Source: Gammaproteobacteria bacterium
Lineage (GTDB): Bacteria > Pseudomonadota > Gammaproteobacteria > Xanthomonadales > Xanthomonadaceae
Direction of reading: 5' to 3'
Length of the DNA stretch: 52,120 nt
NCBI GenBank assembly: GCA_025356635.1
Contig: JANXRY010000123.1
Span: 1-52,120 of the forward strand
The position numbers and the translations under genes were made by a program. Positions 1 through 7,759 of the stretch are shown here, in pieces; position 1 is the stretch's first letter, and each line of letters starts with the position of its first letter. The notes under the pieces are model-generated. The model ran no database searches. It worked only from the letters and a program-made list of their open reading frames with translations, and was not told the DNA's origin.

Positions 1-1236
1 GATATCGGCGACGAGATCGGGTTCGGGCAAATCACGAGCCCAGTTCACGCCGGCGAGATGAAAGCCTTTTTCATTGGCGCCGACCACGAAGTCGTGCATC
101 GCCGCGACCTCGCGGTCGGCGATCACCACGACGCGCCGGGATATGGGGTTGGTGAAACTGGTGGAACTATCGATGATGGTGGGCGTCGCACCTGGCGCCT
201 GGACGTTCTTGGGCACGTCCACCGGCCCCAAAAATCCTGGTTCGGTACCGAAGACAGCGCTAATTTCTTTTTCGTTCGCCAGTCGATATCCGTCTAGACC
301 GGGCAGTTTCGCCAGTTTCACTTCATTGACAACGTGGTCGCCGCGAACAAGGGCGACAACGAAAGTCGGATCGCTTGCATCATCCACACACAAGGCCACT
401 GTTTTGACCGTGCGCGCGAGCGCGATGCCCAACAACGCGGCGACTTCCTCGCAGGTTTTCTGCCAGGGCGTAGCGATTTTATGCAACGCATCGCTGGCGG
501 CAGCGCGTGGTCCGGGCGCCATCGCCTGGGCCATTTCCACGTTCGCCGCGTAGTCGGATGCCGTCGAATAAGCGATCGCATCCTCGCCCGAATCGGCCAG
601 CACGTGGAACTCCTGCGAAGCGTCGCCGCCAATCGCGCCGCTGTCGGCGCGCACCGCGCGGAAACCCAATCCGAGCCGCTTGAAGATGCGTGTGTAAGCC
701 GCATGCATGTTGCGGTATTCGTTCTCCATGCACTCCGGCGTGAGGTGGAAGGAGTAGGCGTCCTTCATCAGGAATTCGCGCGCGCGCATCACCCCGAAGC
801 GCGGGCGGATTTCGTCGCGGAACTTGGTCTGGATCTGATAGAAGTTCAGCGGCAACTGTTTGTAGCTGCGTAGTTCGTTGCGGGCGAAATCGGTGATCAC
901 TTCCTCGGCGGTCGGCGCGTAGCAGAACTCGCTGTCCTTGCGATCCTTGATCTTGAGCAACTGACCGCCGAATTTCTGCCAGCGCCCGGTTTCTTCCCAC
1001 AACTCGCGTGGTTGCACGGTCGGCATCAGCATTTCGACCGCGCCGGCACGGTTCATTTCCTCGCGCACAACCGCCTCGACCTTACGCAATACTCGCAGCC
1101 CGAGCGGCGTCCAGGTATACAGGCCAGCGGCGAGCTTGCGGATCATCCCGGTTCGCAACATCAGCTGGTGGCTGACGATCTCGGCGTCGGCGGGGGTTTC
1201 TTTCGAGGTGGACAAGTGGAACTTGGAAAGGCGCAT
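1..1236 (-). CDS. proS: Prolyl-tRNA synthetase, N-terminal 412 residues (3' end outside window)
   Basis: Charges tRNA-Pro with proline in the cytoplasm. The reading frame is open from an ATG at 1236 to the window edge, so only the N-terminal 412 residues are visible. They carry the class II start ([10 protein letters not shown], then the TLKETP-like entry with KLAAGLYTW), motif 1/2 residues around [14 protein letters not shown], and the inserted YbaK-like editing domain from about residue 220 to 400 (for example [17 protein letters not shown]). This is the bacterial long form with editing insertion, about 570 residues when complete. The gene lies 53 nt downstream of a small DUF4124 gene on the same strand; a possible -10 (TACAAT) sits at 1264-1269. 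The Shine-Dalgarno site is weak. The assignment is secure; the C-terminal anticodon domain cannot be checked. Confidence 0.95.
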   Translation of the reverse strand, partial: MRLSKFHLSTSKETPADAEIVSHQLMLRTGMIRKLAAGLYTWTPLGLRVLRKVEAVVREEMNRAGAVEMLMPTVQPRELWEETGRWQKFGGQLLKIKDRKDSEFCYAPTAEEVITDFARNELRSYKQLPLNFYQIQTKFRDEIRPRFGVMRAREFLMKDAYSFHLTPECMENEYRNMHAAYTRIFKRLGLGFRAVRADSGAIGGDASQEFHVLADSGEDAIAYSTASDYAANVEMAQAMAPGPRAAASDALHKIATPWQKTCEEVAALLGIALARTVKTVALCVDDASDPTFVVALVRGDHVVNEVKLAKLPGLDGYRLANEKEISAVFGTEPGFLGPVDVPKNVQAPGATPTIIDSSTSFTNPISRRVVVIADREVAAMHDFVVGANEKGFHLAGVNWARDLPEPDLVADI

Positions 1237-1289
1237 GGCGCGATCTACCGACGGAAAGGCGCCATTGTAACGGGCCGCAACCCTCGCCC

Positions 1290-1586
1290 CTATGGCTGCG
1301 ATGGCGGGGCCGGTGAAACCGAGGCGTCCGGCGACATCGGGATTACGTTGACGTCTTCGCGCATTTTCACCCGCTCGTATTTGCGGCCTTGCGGCGGCTG
1401 GTCGGTCAGTTGCAGTACGCCTTGGGCATTGCGCCAGCGATACAGCACCGGTTCGGCGGCCTTTTCGACCTTTTGCACCCTGGCCTGGAACTGGGCATCG
1501 GTTTCATAGCCGGGATGCCCCAGGGCCCACCAGCCGACCCCGGCGCCCAGCAATACACCTGCGACGATGGCATGGCTGGCGCGCAT
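1290..1586 (-). CDS. Small DUF4124-type envelope protein
   Basis: A 98-residue protein of unknown function. It starts with a hydrophobic N-terminus (about residues 4-22) that could be a membrane anchor or uncleaved signal. The C-terminal half has the pattern of the DUF4124 domain: [19 protein letters not shown], a YxW-x3-G-x5-D-x-PP arrangement seen in many short gammaproteobacterial periplasmic proteins. The ATG at 1586 is chosen because AAGGAGA lies about 7 nt upstream; a longer frame to 1928 is antisense to pssA and has no such site. It is transcribed toward proS and divergently from pssA. Function is not known. Confidence 0.75.
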   Translation of the reverse strand: MRASHAIVAGVLLGAGVGWWALGHPGYETDAQFQARVQKVEKAAEPVLYRWRNAQGVLQLTDQPPQGRKYERVKMREDVNVIPMSPDASVSPAPPSQP

Positions 1587-1628
1587 GGCCGGTCTCCTTG
1601 ACGAGATGCCCACTTTACCGGCTCCGGG

Positions 1629-1657
1629 CTGGCAAGCGCAGCGGCAGCGGCTACACT
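1629..1657 (+). promoter_or_regulatory. Candidate pssA promoter giving a leaderless transcript
   Basis: CTGGCA (1629-1634), 17-nt spacer, TACACT (1652-1657). With standard -10 spacing, transcription would begin at 1664, the A of the pssA ATG. No Shine-Dalgarno sequence precedes that ATG, which fits a leaderless mRNA. Assigned by eye only. Confidence 0.45.
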
Positions 1658-1663
1658 GCAGGC

Positions 1664-2443
1664 ATGGAACAGCCCCGCAACCCGCCACGCAACCGGCATA
1701 TCTACCTGCTGCCGAACCTGCTGACCACCTGCGGCATGTTCGCCGGCTTCTACGCCATCCTGGCGGCCGCCAGCGGCCGATTCGAGCACGCCTGCATGGC
1801 AGTGTTCGTGGCCGCCCTCTTCGACGGGGTCGATGGCCGGGTCGCGCGATTGACCGGCACCAGCAGCGAATTCGGCGTCCAGTACGACTCGCTGGCCGAC
1901 CTGGTGAGCTTCGGCATGGCCCCAGCATTGGTGATGTACCACTGGGCGCTGGTTGGCATGAAGCTGGACGGTGTGCTGCCCGGCAAGATCGGCTGGGCCG
2001 CGGCCTTCCTGTACATGGCCTGCGCGGCCTTGCGTCTGGCCCGTTTCAACACCCAGATCGGCGTGGTCGACAAGCGCTGGTTCATCGGCTTGAACAGCCC
2101 GTCCTCGGCGGCGTTGATGATGTCTTTCGTCTGGACGATGAACGATTGGGGCTACAGCGGCGAGGAATTGCGCTATATCGCGGTCGCGCTTTCGGTGGTC
2201 TGTGGCTTGCTGATGGTCAGCCGGATCCGCTATCCCAGCTTCAAGGGCGGCGCCAAACCCGAAACACCGGAAGGACCGAAAAGCGAGCGCGTGCCGTTCT
2301 GGACCATGCTACTGGTGGTGGGCTTCCTGGTGGCATTGCTGATCGACCCTCCGCGGGTATTGTTCGCAGTCGCCGTTTCCTACGCGATTTCCGGCCCCGG
2401 CCTGTGGCTGTGGGGCCGCATGCGGCGCAAGCCGGTCGCCTGA
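1664..2443 (+). CDS. pssA: CDP-diacylglycerol--serine O-phosphatidyltransferase
   Basis: Makes phosphatidylserine from CDP-diacylglycerol and serine in the inner membrane, the first step to phosphatidylethanolamine. The 259-residue protein has the CDP-alcohol phosphatidyltransferase signature D57-G58-x2-A61-R62-x8-G71-x3-D75-x3-D79, which binds the metal and CDP group. Several hydrophobic segments follow (roughly residues 15-50, 95-125, 145-165, 180-200 and 215-245), so it is the integral-membrane (type II) form and not the E. coli peripheral PssA. The start at 1664 gives the N-terminus typical of this family (basic stretch, then IYLLPNLLTT). No ribosome site is seen; a promoter places +1 on the ATG. 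The next gene begins one base after the stop. Confidence 0.93.
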   Translation: MEQPRNPPRNRHIYLLPNLLTTCGMFAGFYAILAAASGRFEHACMAVFVAALFDGVDGRVARLTGTSSEFGVQYDSLADLVSFGMAPALVMYHWALVGMKLDGVLPGKIGWAAAFLYMACAALRLARFNTQIGVVDKRWFIGLNSPSSAALMMSFVWTMNDWGYSGEELRYIAVALSVVCGLLMVSRIRYPSFKGGAKPETPEGPKSERVPFWTMLLVVGFLVALLIDPPRVLFAVAVSYAISGPGLWLWGRMRRKPVA

Positions 2444-2444
2444 G

Positions 2445-2696
2445 ATGGCCTGGTCCGCCGAACAAGCTGCGACCTTGCAGGCGATGGGATTGACGCCCTA
2501 CGTTCGTCCAAGCGCCATCCCTGTGGCGCGAACCTTTGGAACCGATGCGAGCGATCGTTTGTTGCAGGCACTAAATCGCGCTGCCCGTGGCGGCAATGTC
2601 GACGCACTCTTGGCCGATCTCGACGGGCTGCGCCGCGACCCGCAACGCAAGCGCCAGCTCTGGCCGCAGCTGCGGGCTTTGCGTCGGGCACGTTGA
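2445..2696 (+). CDS. Short protein resembling the two ends of DNA polymerase III psi subunit (candidate reduced HolD)
   Basis: An 83-residue protein between pssA and rimI, starting one base after the pssA stop and ending 4 nt before rimI. In E. coli the gene directly before rimI is holD. Compared from memory, the N-terminus (AATLQAMGLTPYVRPSA) resembles the E. coli psi N-terminus (QLQQLGITQWSLRRP), the peptide that docks on the clamp-loader collar. The C-terminus (LLADLDGLRRDPQRKRQLW) resembles the psi C-terminus (ALTDLRANPTARAALW). The middle of psi (about 60 residues) is missing. I therefore read it as a reduced or diverged psi that would link the DnaX clamp loader to chi. Position and both ends agree, but similarity is modest and it may be an unrelated small protein. 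Confidence 0.55.
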   Translation: MAWSAEQAATLQAMGLTPYVRPSAIPVARTFGTDASDRLLQALNRAARGGNVDALLADLDGLRRDPQRKRQLWPQLRALRRAR

Positions 2697-2700
2697 CGTC

Positions 2701-3195
2701 ATGAACGCGCGTCTTGCGCCCGATTCGCAGTTCCGGCCGATGCGCCCGGCTGACATCGATGCCGTCGCGGCGGTTGAGCAGCGCGCTTACGAATTTTACT
2801 GGTCGCCCAATGTCTTTTCCGATTGCCTGAAAGTCGGGCATGAATGTTGGGTGCTCGAAGGCCGCTCCGGCCTGATTGGCTACGGCGTAGTCAGCTGCGC
2901 GGCCGGCGAAGCGCACATCCTCAATCTATGCGTGGCGCCCGAACACCAGGGCCATGGCCAGGGCCGGCGGGTATTGCATCGATTGGTTGATATTGCCCGC
3001 TGGCACATGACCGATCGGGTGTTTCTGGAAGTGCGGCCGTCGAATCCGGCGGCGATCGCGCTCTACCACGACGAGGGCTTCAACGAGATCGGCCGGCGGC
3101 CGAACTATTACCCGGCGCGCAATGGTCGCGAGGATGCGATTGTGATGGCGATGGAACTGCTGCCGCCGGAGCCGACCTGTCCGCCGAAGCTTTGA
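2701..3195 (+). CDS. rimI: Ribosomal protein S18-alanine N-acetyltransferase
   Basis: A 164-residue GNAT acetyltransferase expected to acetylate the N-terminal alanine of ribosomal protein S18. The start (FRPMRPADIDAVAAVEQRAYEFYWS) and the body (AHILNLCVAPEHQGHGQGRRVL) match RimI, with the acetyl-CoA pyrophosphate loop Q-G-H-G-Q-G. The later stretch LEVRPSNPAAIALYHDEGFNEIGRRPNYYP holds the conserved Asn and Tyr of the family. The ATG at 2701 is used; a longer in-frame start at 2587 would overlap the preceding gene. It is the last gene of pssA-'holD-like'-rimI and ends at a long hairpin that separates it from convergent valS. Confidence 0.93.
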   Translation: MNARLAPDSQFRPMRPADIDAVAAVEQRAYEFYWSPNVFSDCLKVGHECWVLEGRSGLIGYGVVSCAAGEAHILNLCVAPEHQGHGQGRRVLHRLVDIARWHMTDRVFLEVRPSNPAAIALYHDEGFNEIGRRPNYYPARNGREDAIVMAMELLPPEPTCPPKL

Positions 3196-3203
3196 TCGCG
3201 CTT

Positions 3204-3266
3204 GTGCGACGGGCTATGGCCCCGACTTAGCGCCGCCAACGACGTCGGTGCCACAGCCCGTCACAC
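3204..3266. terminator. Long imperfect inverted repeat between convergent rimI and valS
   Basis: Two 23-nt arms (3204-3226 and 3244-3266) are complementary at 20 of 23 positions, with a loop of 17 nt. The hairpin fills the whole gap between the two converging genes and so may end transcription from both sides. No long T-run follows either arm, so it could also be a REP-like palindrome or an mRNA 3'-end stabiliser. Confidence 0.6.
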
Positions 3267-3275
3267 ATCGTTTAG

Positions 3276-6017
3276 CTACAAACGTTTGCGTTGTGCTTCC
3301 AGCGCTGCCAACTGATTGTTCCAATCCGCGAGGCGCGCGCGTTCCTGCTCGACGATCGCCGCCGGTGCCTTGTCGCCGAACTTGGCGAGCTTGGCTTCGC
3401 CCTTGGCGATCTCGCCGACCACGCGGGCAAGCTCTTTGTCCAGGCGCGTTTTCTCGGCGTCGAGGTCGATCAGGCCAGCCAGCGGAATCAGCAGCGTGAG
3501 TTTTCCGACCACGGCAGAAGCCGCCGCCGGTGCTTCGCCCGCAACCCACTCGATCGACTCAAGTCGAGCGAGGAATTTCAACGAGGCTTCGTGGCGCGCG
3601 AGTTGCTTGGGATCGTCGAGTTCGCCGGCCAGCAATAACGGCACCGCTTTCGAGGGCGCGATGCCCATCTGGCTACGGATCGAGCGCAGTTGCGTCACCA
3701 CCGACTTCAACCATTCGATGTCGGCGGCGGCGCCGGCATTGTCGAACGCAGCGTTGGCTTCCGGGTAGGCCTGCAGGCTGATCGAATCGCCAACGATGCC
3801 GAGCTTCGGCGCTACCGAGTGCCAGATTTCTTCGGTGATAAACGGAATCAGCGGATGCAGGGCACGCAACAGCGTTTCCAGCACGAACAGCAGGGTATGG
3901 CGAGTGCTCGCAGCGGCGTCGGCATCCGCACCAGCGAGCGCCGGCTTGGCCAGTTCCAGGAACCAATCGCAGTATTCGTTCCAGGCAAATTCGTACAAGG
4001 CCTGCGAGGCCAGGTCGAAGCGGTAGTCGGCGTAGCCTTGTTCGACTTCGCGCAGGGTCTGCTGCAAGCGATGCAAGATCCAGCGTTCGGCATCGGTCTT
4101 GGGCTGCGGCGCGCCGGTTGCCGTGAAGTCTTCGCAGTTCATCAGTACGAAGCGGGCAGCGTTCCACAATTTGTTGCAGAAATTCTTGTAACCTTCGCAG
4201 CGCTGCAGGTCGAACTTGATATCGCGGCCATGAGTAGCGAGGGACGCAAAAGTAAACCTCAACGCATCCGCACCGAACGCCGGAATGCCGTCCGGGAATT
4301 CCTTGCGCGTGGCCTTGGCGATTTTTTCCGCCATCTGCGGTTGCATCAGGCCGCTGGTGCGCTTCTCGACCAGGGCATCGAGAGTGATGCCGTCGATGAT
4401 ATCGATTGGATCGAGGATGTTGCCCTTGGACTTGGACATCTTCTGGCCGTGCGAATCGCGCACCAGGCCGGTGATGTAGACATGTTCGAACGGGACTTTC
4501 CCGGTGAAGTGGTCAGTCATCATGATCATCCGGGCGACCCAGAAGAAAATGATGTCGAAGCCGGTCACCAGCACCGAGGTAGGCAGGTAGCGGTCGTAGC
4601 CGCGCTCGGCCATGAGTGCCGGGTCGGGCCAGCCGAGCGTGCTGTGTGACCACAGCGCCGAGGAAAACCAGGTTTCGAGCACGTCGTTGTCGCGAGTCAG
4701 TGCGACGTCGGCGGCGAGACCGTGCTCGCTGCGTACTTCGGCCTCGTCGCGACCTACGTAGATCTTGCCGGCGGCGTCGTACCAGGCGGGGATGCGATGG
4801 CCCCACCAGAGTTGCCGCGAGATGCACCAGTCCTGGATGTTGCCCATCCAGTGCCGGTAAGTGTTGATCCAGTTTTCCGGCACGAAACGGACGCTGCCGT
4901 TCTCAACGAGTTCGAGTCCGCGCGCGGCCAGCGAATCCATCTTCACGAACCACTGGTCGGTGAGATAGGGCTCGATCACCTGGCCGGTGCGGTCACCACG
5001 CGGCACCTGCAGCTTGTGTTTCTTTTCCTCGACGAGCAGGCCGAGCGACTCCAGGTCGGCGAGCACGGCCTTGCGCGCAGCGTAACGATCCAGGCCGCGA
5101 TATTTTTCCGGAGCATTGGCGTTGATCGCCGCGTCGGGCGTCAGGATATTGATCAGCGGCAGGCTATGGCGTTGGCCAACCGCGTAGTCGTTGAAATCGT
5201 GGGCGGGTGTGACTTTCACAACGCCGGTGCCGAATTCGCGATCCACATAATCGTCGGCGATGATCGGGATCTCGCGTTCGCTCAGCGGCAGGCGCACCGT
5301 CTTGCCGATCAGGTGCGCGTAACGTTCGTCTTCGGGATGCACCATCACCGCGGTGTCGCCGAGCATGGTCTCCGGGCGGGTCGTGGCGACCACCAGCGAA
5401 TCGCTGCCGTCCGCGAGCGGATAGGAGATCGACCAAAGCTTGCCGTCCTCTTCCTCGCTCACGACTTCGAGATCGGAGATTGCGGTCTTCAGTACCGGAT
5501 CCCAGTTGACCAACCGTTGCCCGCGATAAATCAGGCCTTGCTCGAACAGACGCACGAAGGTTTCGGTCACCGCCTTCGACGGCATCGCATCCATCGTGAA
5601 CACGGTGCGTGACCAATCGCCGGACGAGCCCATCCGGCGCATCTGCCGCTCGATGGTGTCGCCCGATTCCTGTTTCCATTCCCAGACTTTCTCGATGAAC
5701 TTGTCGCGGCCCAAGCCGTCGCGCGTCAGGTTGTCGCGCGCCAGATTGCGCCCGACCACCATCTCGGTGGCGATGCCGGCGTGGTCGGTGCCCATCTGCC
5801 ACAACGTATCGAAGCCACGCATGCGGTGATAACGGATCAGCGCATCCTGCAGCGTGTGCTGGAAGGCGTGGCCCATGTGCAGCGTGCCGGTGACATTCGG
5901 CGGCGGCAGCATGATCGTGTACGGCTTGCCCTTTCCAGATGGCTTGAAGCAGCCGCTGGCTTCCCAATGTGCGTACCACTTGGTTTCGAAAGTGGCGGGC
6001 TCAAAACTTTTATCCAT
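3276..6017 (-). CDS. valS: Valyl-tRNA synthetase
   Basis: Charges tRNA-Val. The 913-residue class Ia enzyme has the HIGH motif as H47-M-G-H50 after PPPNVTGTL, a CP1 editing domain that would clear mis-charged threonine, the KMSKS loop at residues 526-530, the anticodon-binding domain ([10 protein letters not shown] region) and a C-terminal coiled-coil arm from about residue 845 ([19 protein letters not shown]). Length is slightly below the E. coli enzyme. It starts 3 nt after the stop of the upstream peptidase gene, so the two are co-transcribed. Its ribosome site is weak, which suggests coupled translation. In E. coli valS follows holC; that partner is not here. Confidence 0.97.
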   Translation of the reverse strand: MDKSFEPATFETKWYAHWEASGCFKPSGKGKPYTIMLPPPNVTGTLHMGHAFQHTLQDALIRYHRMRGFDTLWQMGTDHAGIATEMVVGRNLARDNLTRDGLGRDKFIEKVWEWKQESGDTIERQMRRMGSSGDWSRTVFTMDAMPSKAVTETFVRLFEQGLIYRGQRLVNWDPVLKTAISDLEVVSEEEDGKLWSISYPLADGSDSLVVATTRPETMLGDTAVMVHPEDERYAHLIGKTVRLPLSEREIPIIADDYVDREFGTGVVKVTPAHDFNDYAVGQRHSLPLINILTPDAAINANAPEKYRGLDRYAARKAVLADLESLGLLVEEKKHKLQVPRGDRTGQVIEPYLTDQWFVKMDSLAARGLELVENGSVRFVPENWINTYRHWMGNIQDWCISRQLWWGHRIPAWYDAAGKIYVGRDEAEVRSEHGLAADVALTRDNDVLETWFSSALWSHSTLGWPDPALMAERGYDRYLPTSVLVTGFDIIFFWVARMIMMTDHFTGKVPFEHVYITGLVRDSHGQKMSKSKGNILDPIDIIDGITLDALVEKRTSGLMQPQMAEKIAKATRKEFPDGIPAFGADALRFTFASLATHGRDIKFDLQRCEGYKNFCNKLWNAARFVLMNCEDFTATGAPQPKTDAERWILHRLQQTLREVEQGYADYRFDLASQALYEFAWNEYCDWFLELAKPALAGADADAAASTRHTLLFVLETLLRALHPLIPFITEEIWHSVAPKLGIVGDSISLQAYPEANAAFDNAGAAADIEWLKSVVTQLRSIRSQMGIAPSKAVPLLLAGELDDPKQLARHEASLKFLARLESIEWVAGEAPAAASAVVGKLTLLIPLAGLIDLDAEKTRLDKELARVVGEIAKGEAKLAKFGDKAPAAIVEQERARLADWNNQLAALEAQRKRL

Positions 6018-6020
6018 GGC

Positions 6021-7340
6021 TTACGCGAGCTCGGCGAACGCGTCGCGGGTGAGGTTCTCCGGATCGCCGTCGGTGCAGTGCACTTCGTCCTCGATGCGCA
6101 CGCCGCCGAATTTCGCCAGGTGCTCGACCTTGGCCCAATCCACGCACGATGCATGCGGACCTGCCATCAGCCGGGACAGCAAGGTCGGGATGAAGTAGAG
6201 GCCCGGCTCGATGGTGACCACCATGCCGGGTTCGAGGACGCGGGTCATACGCAGGAACGGGTGGCCGTCCGGACGCGGGATCAGGTTGCCGTGCTCGTCA
6301 CTGAAGCCGGCGACATCGTGCACCTGCAAGCCGATCGGATGGCCGAGGCCGTGCGGGTAGAACGTCGAAGTGACGCCGGTTTCCGACATCGACGCCGGGT
6401 CCATGTCAACGATTCCCCGCTCGCGCAGCACGCCGCCGAGCCGACGATGACAGGCCAGGTGCAGGTCGCGGTAATCGACACCGGCGCGAACCATTGCGCA
6501 CAGTGCTTGTTGCTCGCGTTCGACGGCATCGATCAGCGCAGCGAATTCGCTGTCGCCATTGCCCCAGGTGCGGGTGATGTCGGAAGCGTAGCCATCGACT
6601 TCGGCGCCGGCATCGATCAACAAGCTGAAGTGTTCGGCCGGTTTGGCGATGGCTTTGTACTGGTAATGCAGGGTCGCGCCGTTTTCGTTCAAGGCGACGA
6701 TGTTGTTGTAGGGCACGTCGCTGTCGGTGTGGCCGGCGCCGGCCAGGTAGAGCGCATTGATCTGCGCTTCGGATCCGCCGCCAAAGAAGGCCTGGCGTGC
6801 CGCCAGGTGGCCGCGGGCGCCTTTGCGCTGCGCCCGGCGCATCAGGCCAAGTTCGTACGGCGTTTTGTAGGCGCGGTGGTAGTGCAGGTAATCAAGTACC
6901 GCCTTGGGGTTGTTCGGCTCAAAGCCCGGCAAGGCCGCGTCGTGTTCGGCAATGATCGCGGCCCGGCCCAAATTTGGCAGATGCTGCGTTGCTTCCGCGG
7001 GATCGGCGATCACCCGGATATCGAAATGCTTGACCCAGGCGCCGGACGGTGCGCTCGGCGGCACATGCCAGTAGTCGTCAGGCTGGTAGTACACAAGCAC
7101 TGGCTTGCGGCCGGGCGTATAGGAAATCCAGCAGTGCGGGTGGCGCGTCAGCGGCAGCCAGGCCTTGAATTGCGGGCTGGCCTTGAACGGATAGGGCGTG
7201 TCGTCGAGGTAGCGCATCTTCTCGATGCCCGAGGCGACCAGAAGATGGTCGAAGCCACCGCGCTCCAGCGCCGTGTCGGCGCGCCCCAAGACGGTGGCGA
7301 GGTGGTCAGCATAAAGGCCGGAGGGCGTCGTGAGGCTCAT
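6021..7340 (-). CDS. pepQ: Xaa-Pro dipeptidase (prolidase), M24B family
   Basis: A 439-residue cytoplasmic metallopeptidase expected to cleave Xaa-Pro dipeptides. The pita-bread fold ligands for two metal ions are all visible: D243 and D254 (DAGAEVDGYASDITRTW), H334 (PHGLGHPIGLQVHD), E378 (TIEPGLYF) and E417 (GVRIEDEV). The E. coli PepQ is about the same length (443). The start MSLTTPSG at 7340 is preferred because the extra 13 residues from 7379 look non-coding; neither start has a good ribosome site. It lies directly before valS and 72 nt after the PilZ gene. Confidence 0.92.
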   Translation of the reverse strand: MSLTTPSGLYADHLATVLGRADTALERGGFDHLLVASGIEKMRYLDDTPYPFKASPQFKAWLPLTRHPHCWISYTPGRKPVLVYYQPDDYWHVPPSAPSGAWVKHFDIRVIADPAEATQHLPNLGRAAIIAEHDAALPGFEPNNPKAVLDYLHYHRAYKTPYELGLMRRAQRKGARGHLAARQAFFGGGSEAQINALYLAGAGHTDSDVPYNNIVALNENGATLHYQYKAIAKPAEHFSLLIDAGAEVDGYASDITRTWGNGDSEFAALIDAVEREQQALCAMVRAGVDYRDLHLACHRRLGGVLRERGIVDMDPASMSETGVTSTFYPHGLGHPIGLQVHDVAGFSDEHGNLIPRPDGHPFLRMTRVLEPGMVVTIEPGLYFIPTLLSRLMAGPHASCVDWAKVEHLAKFGGVRIEDEVHCTDGDPENLTRDAFAELA

Positions 7341-7411
7341 GGTTTTGCTCGGGCAAGAGGACGCGACATTGTGCCGCATCGGTCTTGCGCCGTCTTGGCT
7401 GCGCTGCTGCC

Positions 7412-7759
7412 TCAGGCGCCCTGGCTGCCTGGTTCCGCCACCCAGCGGCGGATAAAGCCAAGATCGTTGGGCGAGACGTCAATGAAACGCAGTCCGGCCC
7501 ATATTTGCCCGGGCGCGGCGGCCTCGTCCAGCCACAGTTCGTGGGCGCCGACCTCGATCGTCTGGCTGGCGCCGGAAGTCGAGGTCAGCCGGAACCGGAA
7601 CTGGTAAAGCGCATCGCTGATCAGCGGCTTGCTGGCAATGAGCAACATCCCGGTTTCCGAGAGATCGCCGAGGTGGCCGACGACCTGCGTAGTCATCGAG
7701 TCAATGACATCGACGTTGTGGCCGACGGTACGGCGGCGGGCGCGGCGGTACTCGGTCAT
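7412..7759 (-). CDS. PilZ domain protein (candidate c-di-GMP receptor)
   Basis: A 115-residue stand-alone PilZ domain. The two binding motifs are present: the basic RxxxR box at the very N-terminus (YRRARRR, R5-R9 or R6-R10) and D32-x-S34-x2-G37 (DLSETG). Both fit a domain that can bind cyclic di-GMP. No membrane segment or signal is seen, so it is cytoplasmic. Its ATG overlaps the last codons of the DUF1631 gene by 4 nt, so the two are probably made together and may act together. What it controls cannot be read from the sequence. Twitching or envelope functions are possible given pil genes elsewhere in the window. Confidence 0.88.
   Translation of the reverse strand: MTEYRRARRRTVGHNVDVIDSMTTQVVGHLGDLSETGMLLIASKPLISDALYQFRFRLTSTSGASQTIEVGAHELWLDEAAAPGQIWAGLRFIDVSPNDLGFIRRWVAEPGSQGA

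Noticed and set aside
5781-7607. 608-codon open frame on the plus strand
   Set aside because: Antisense to pepQ and the start of valS, whose conserved catalytic motifs are certain; the frame is a by-product of GC-rich codon use and shows no family motif.
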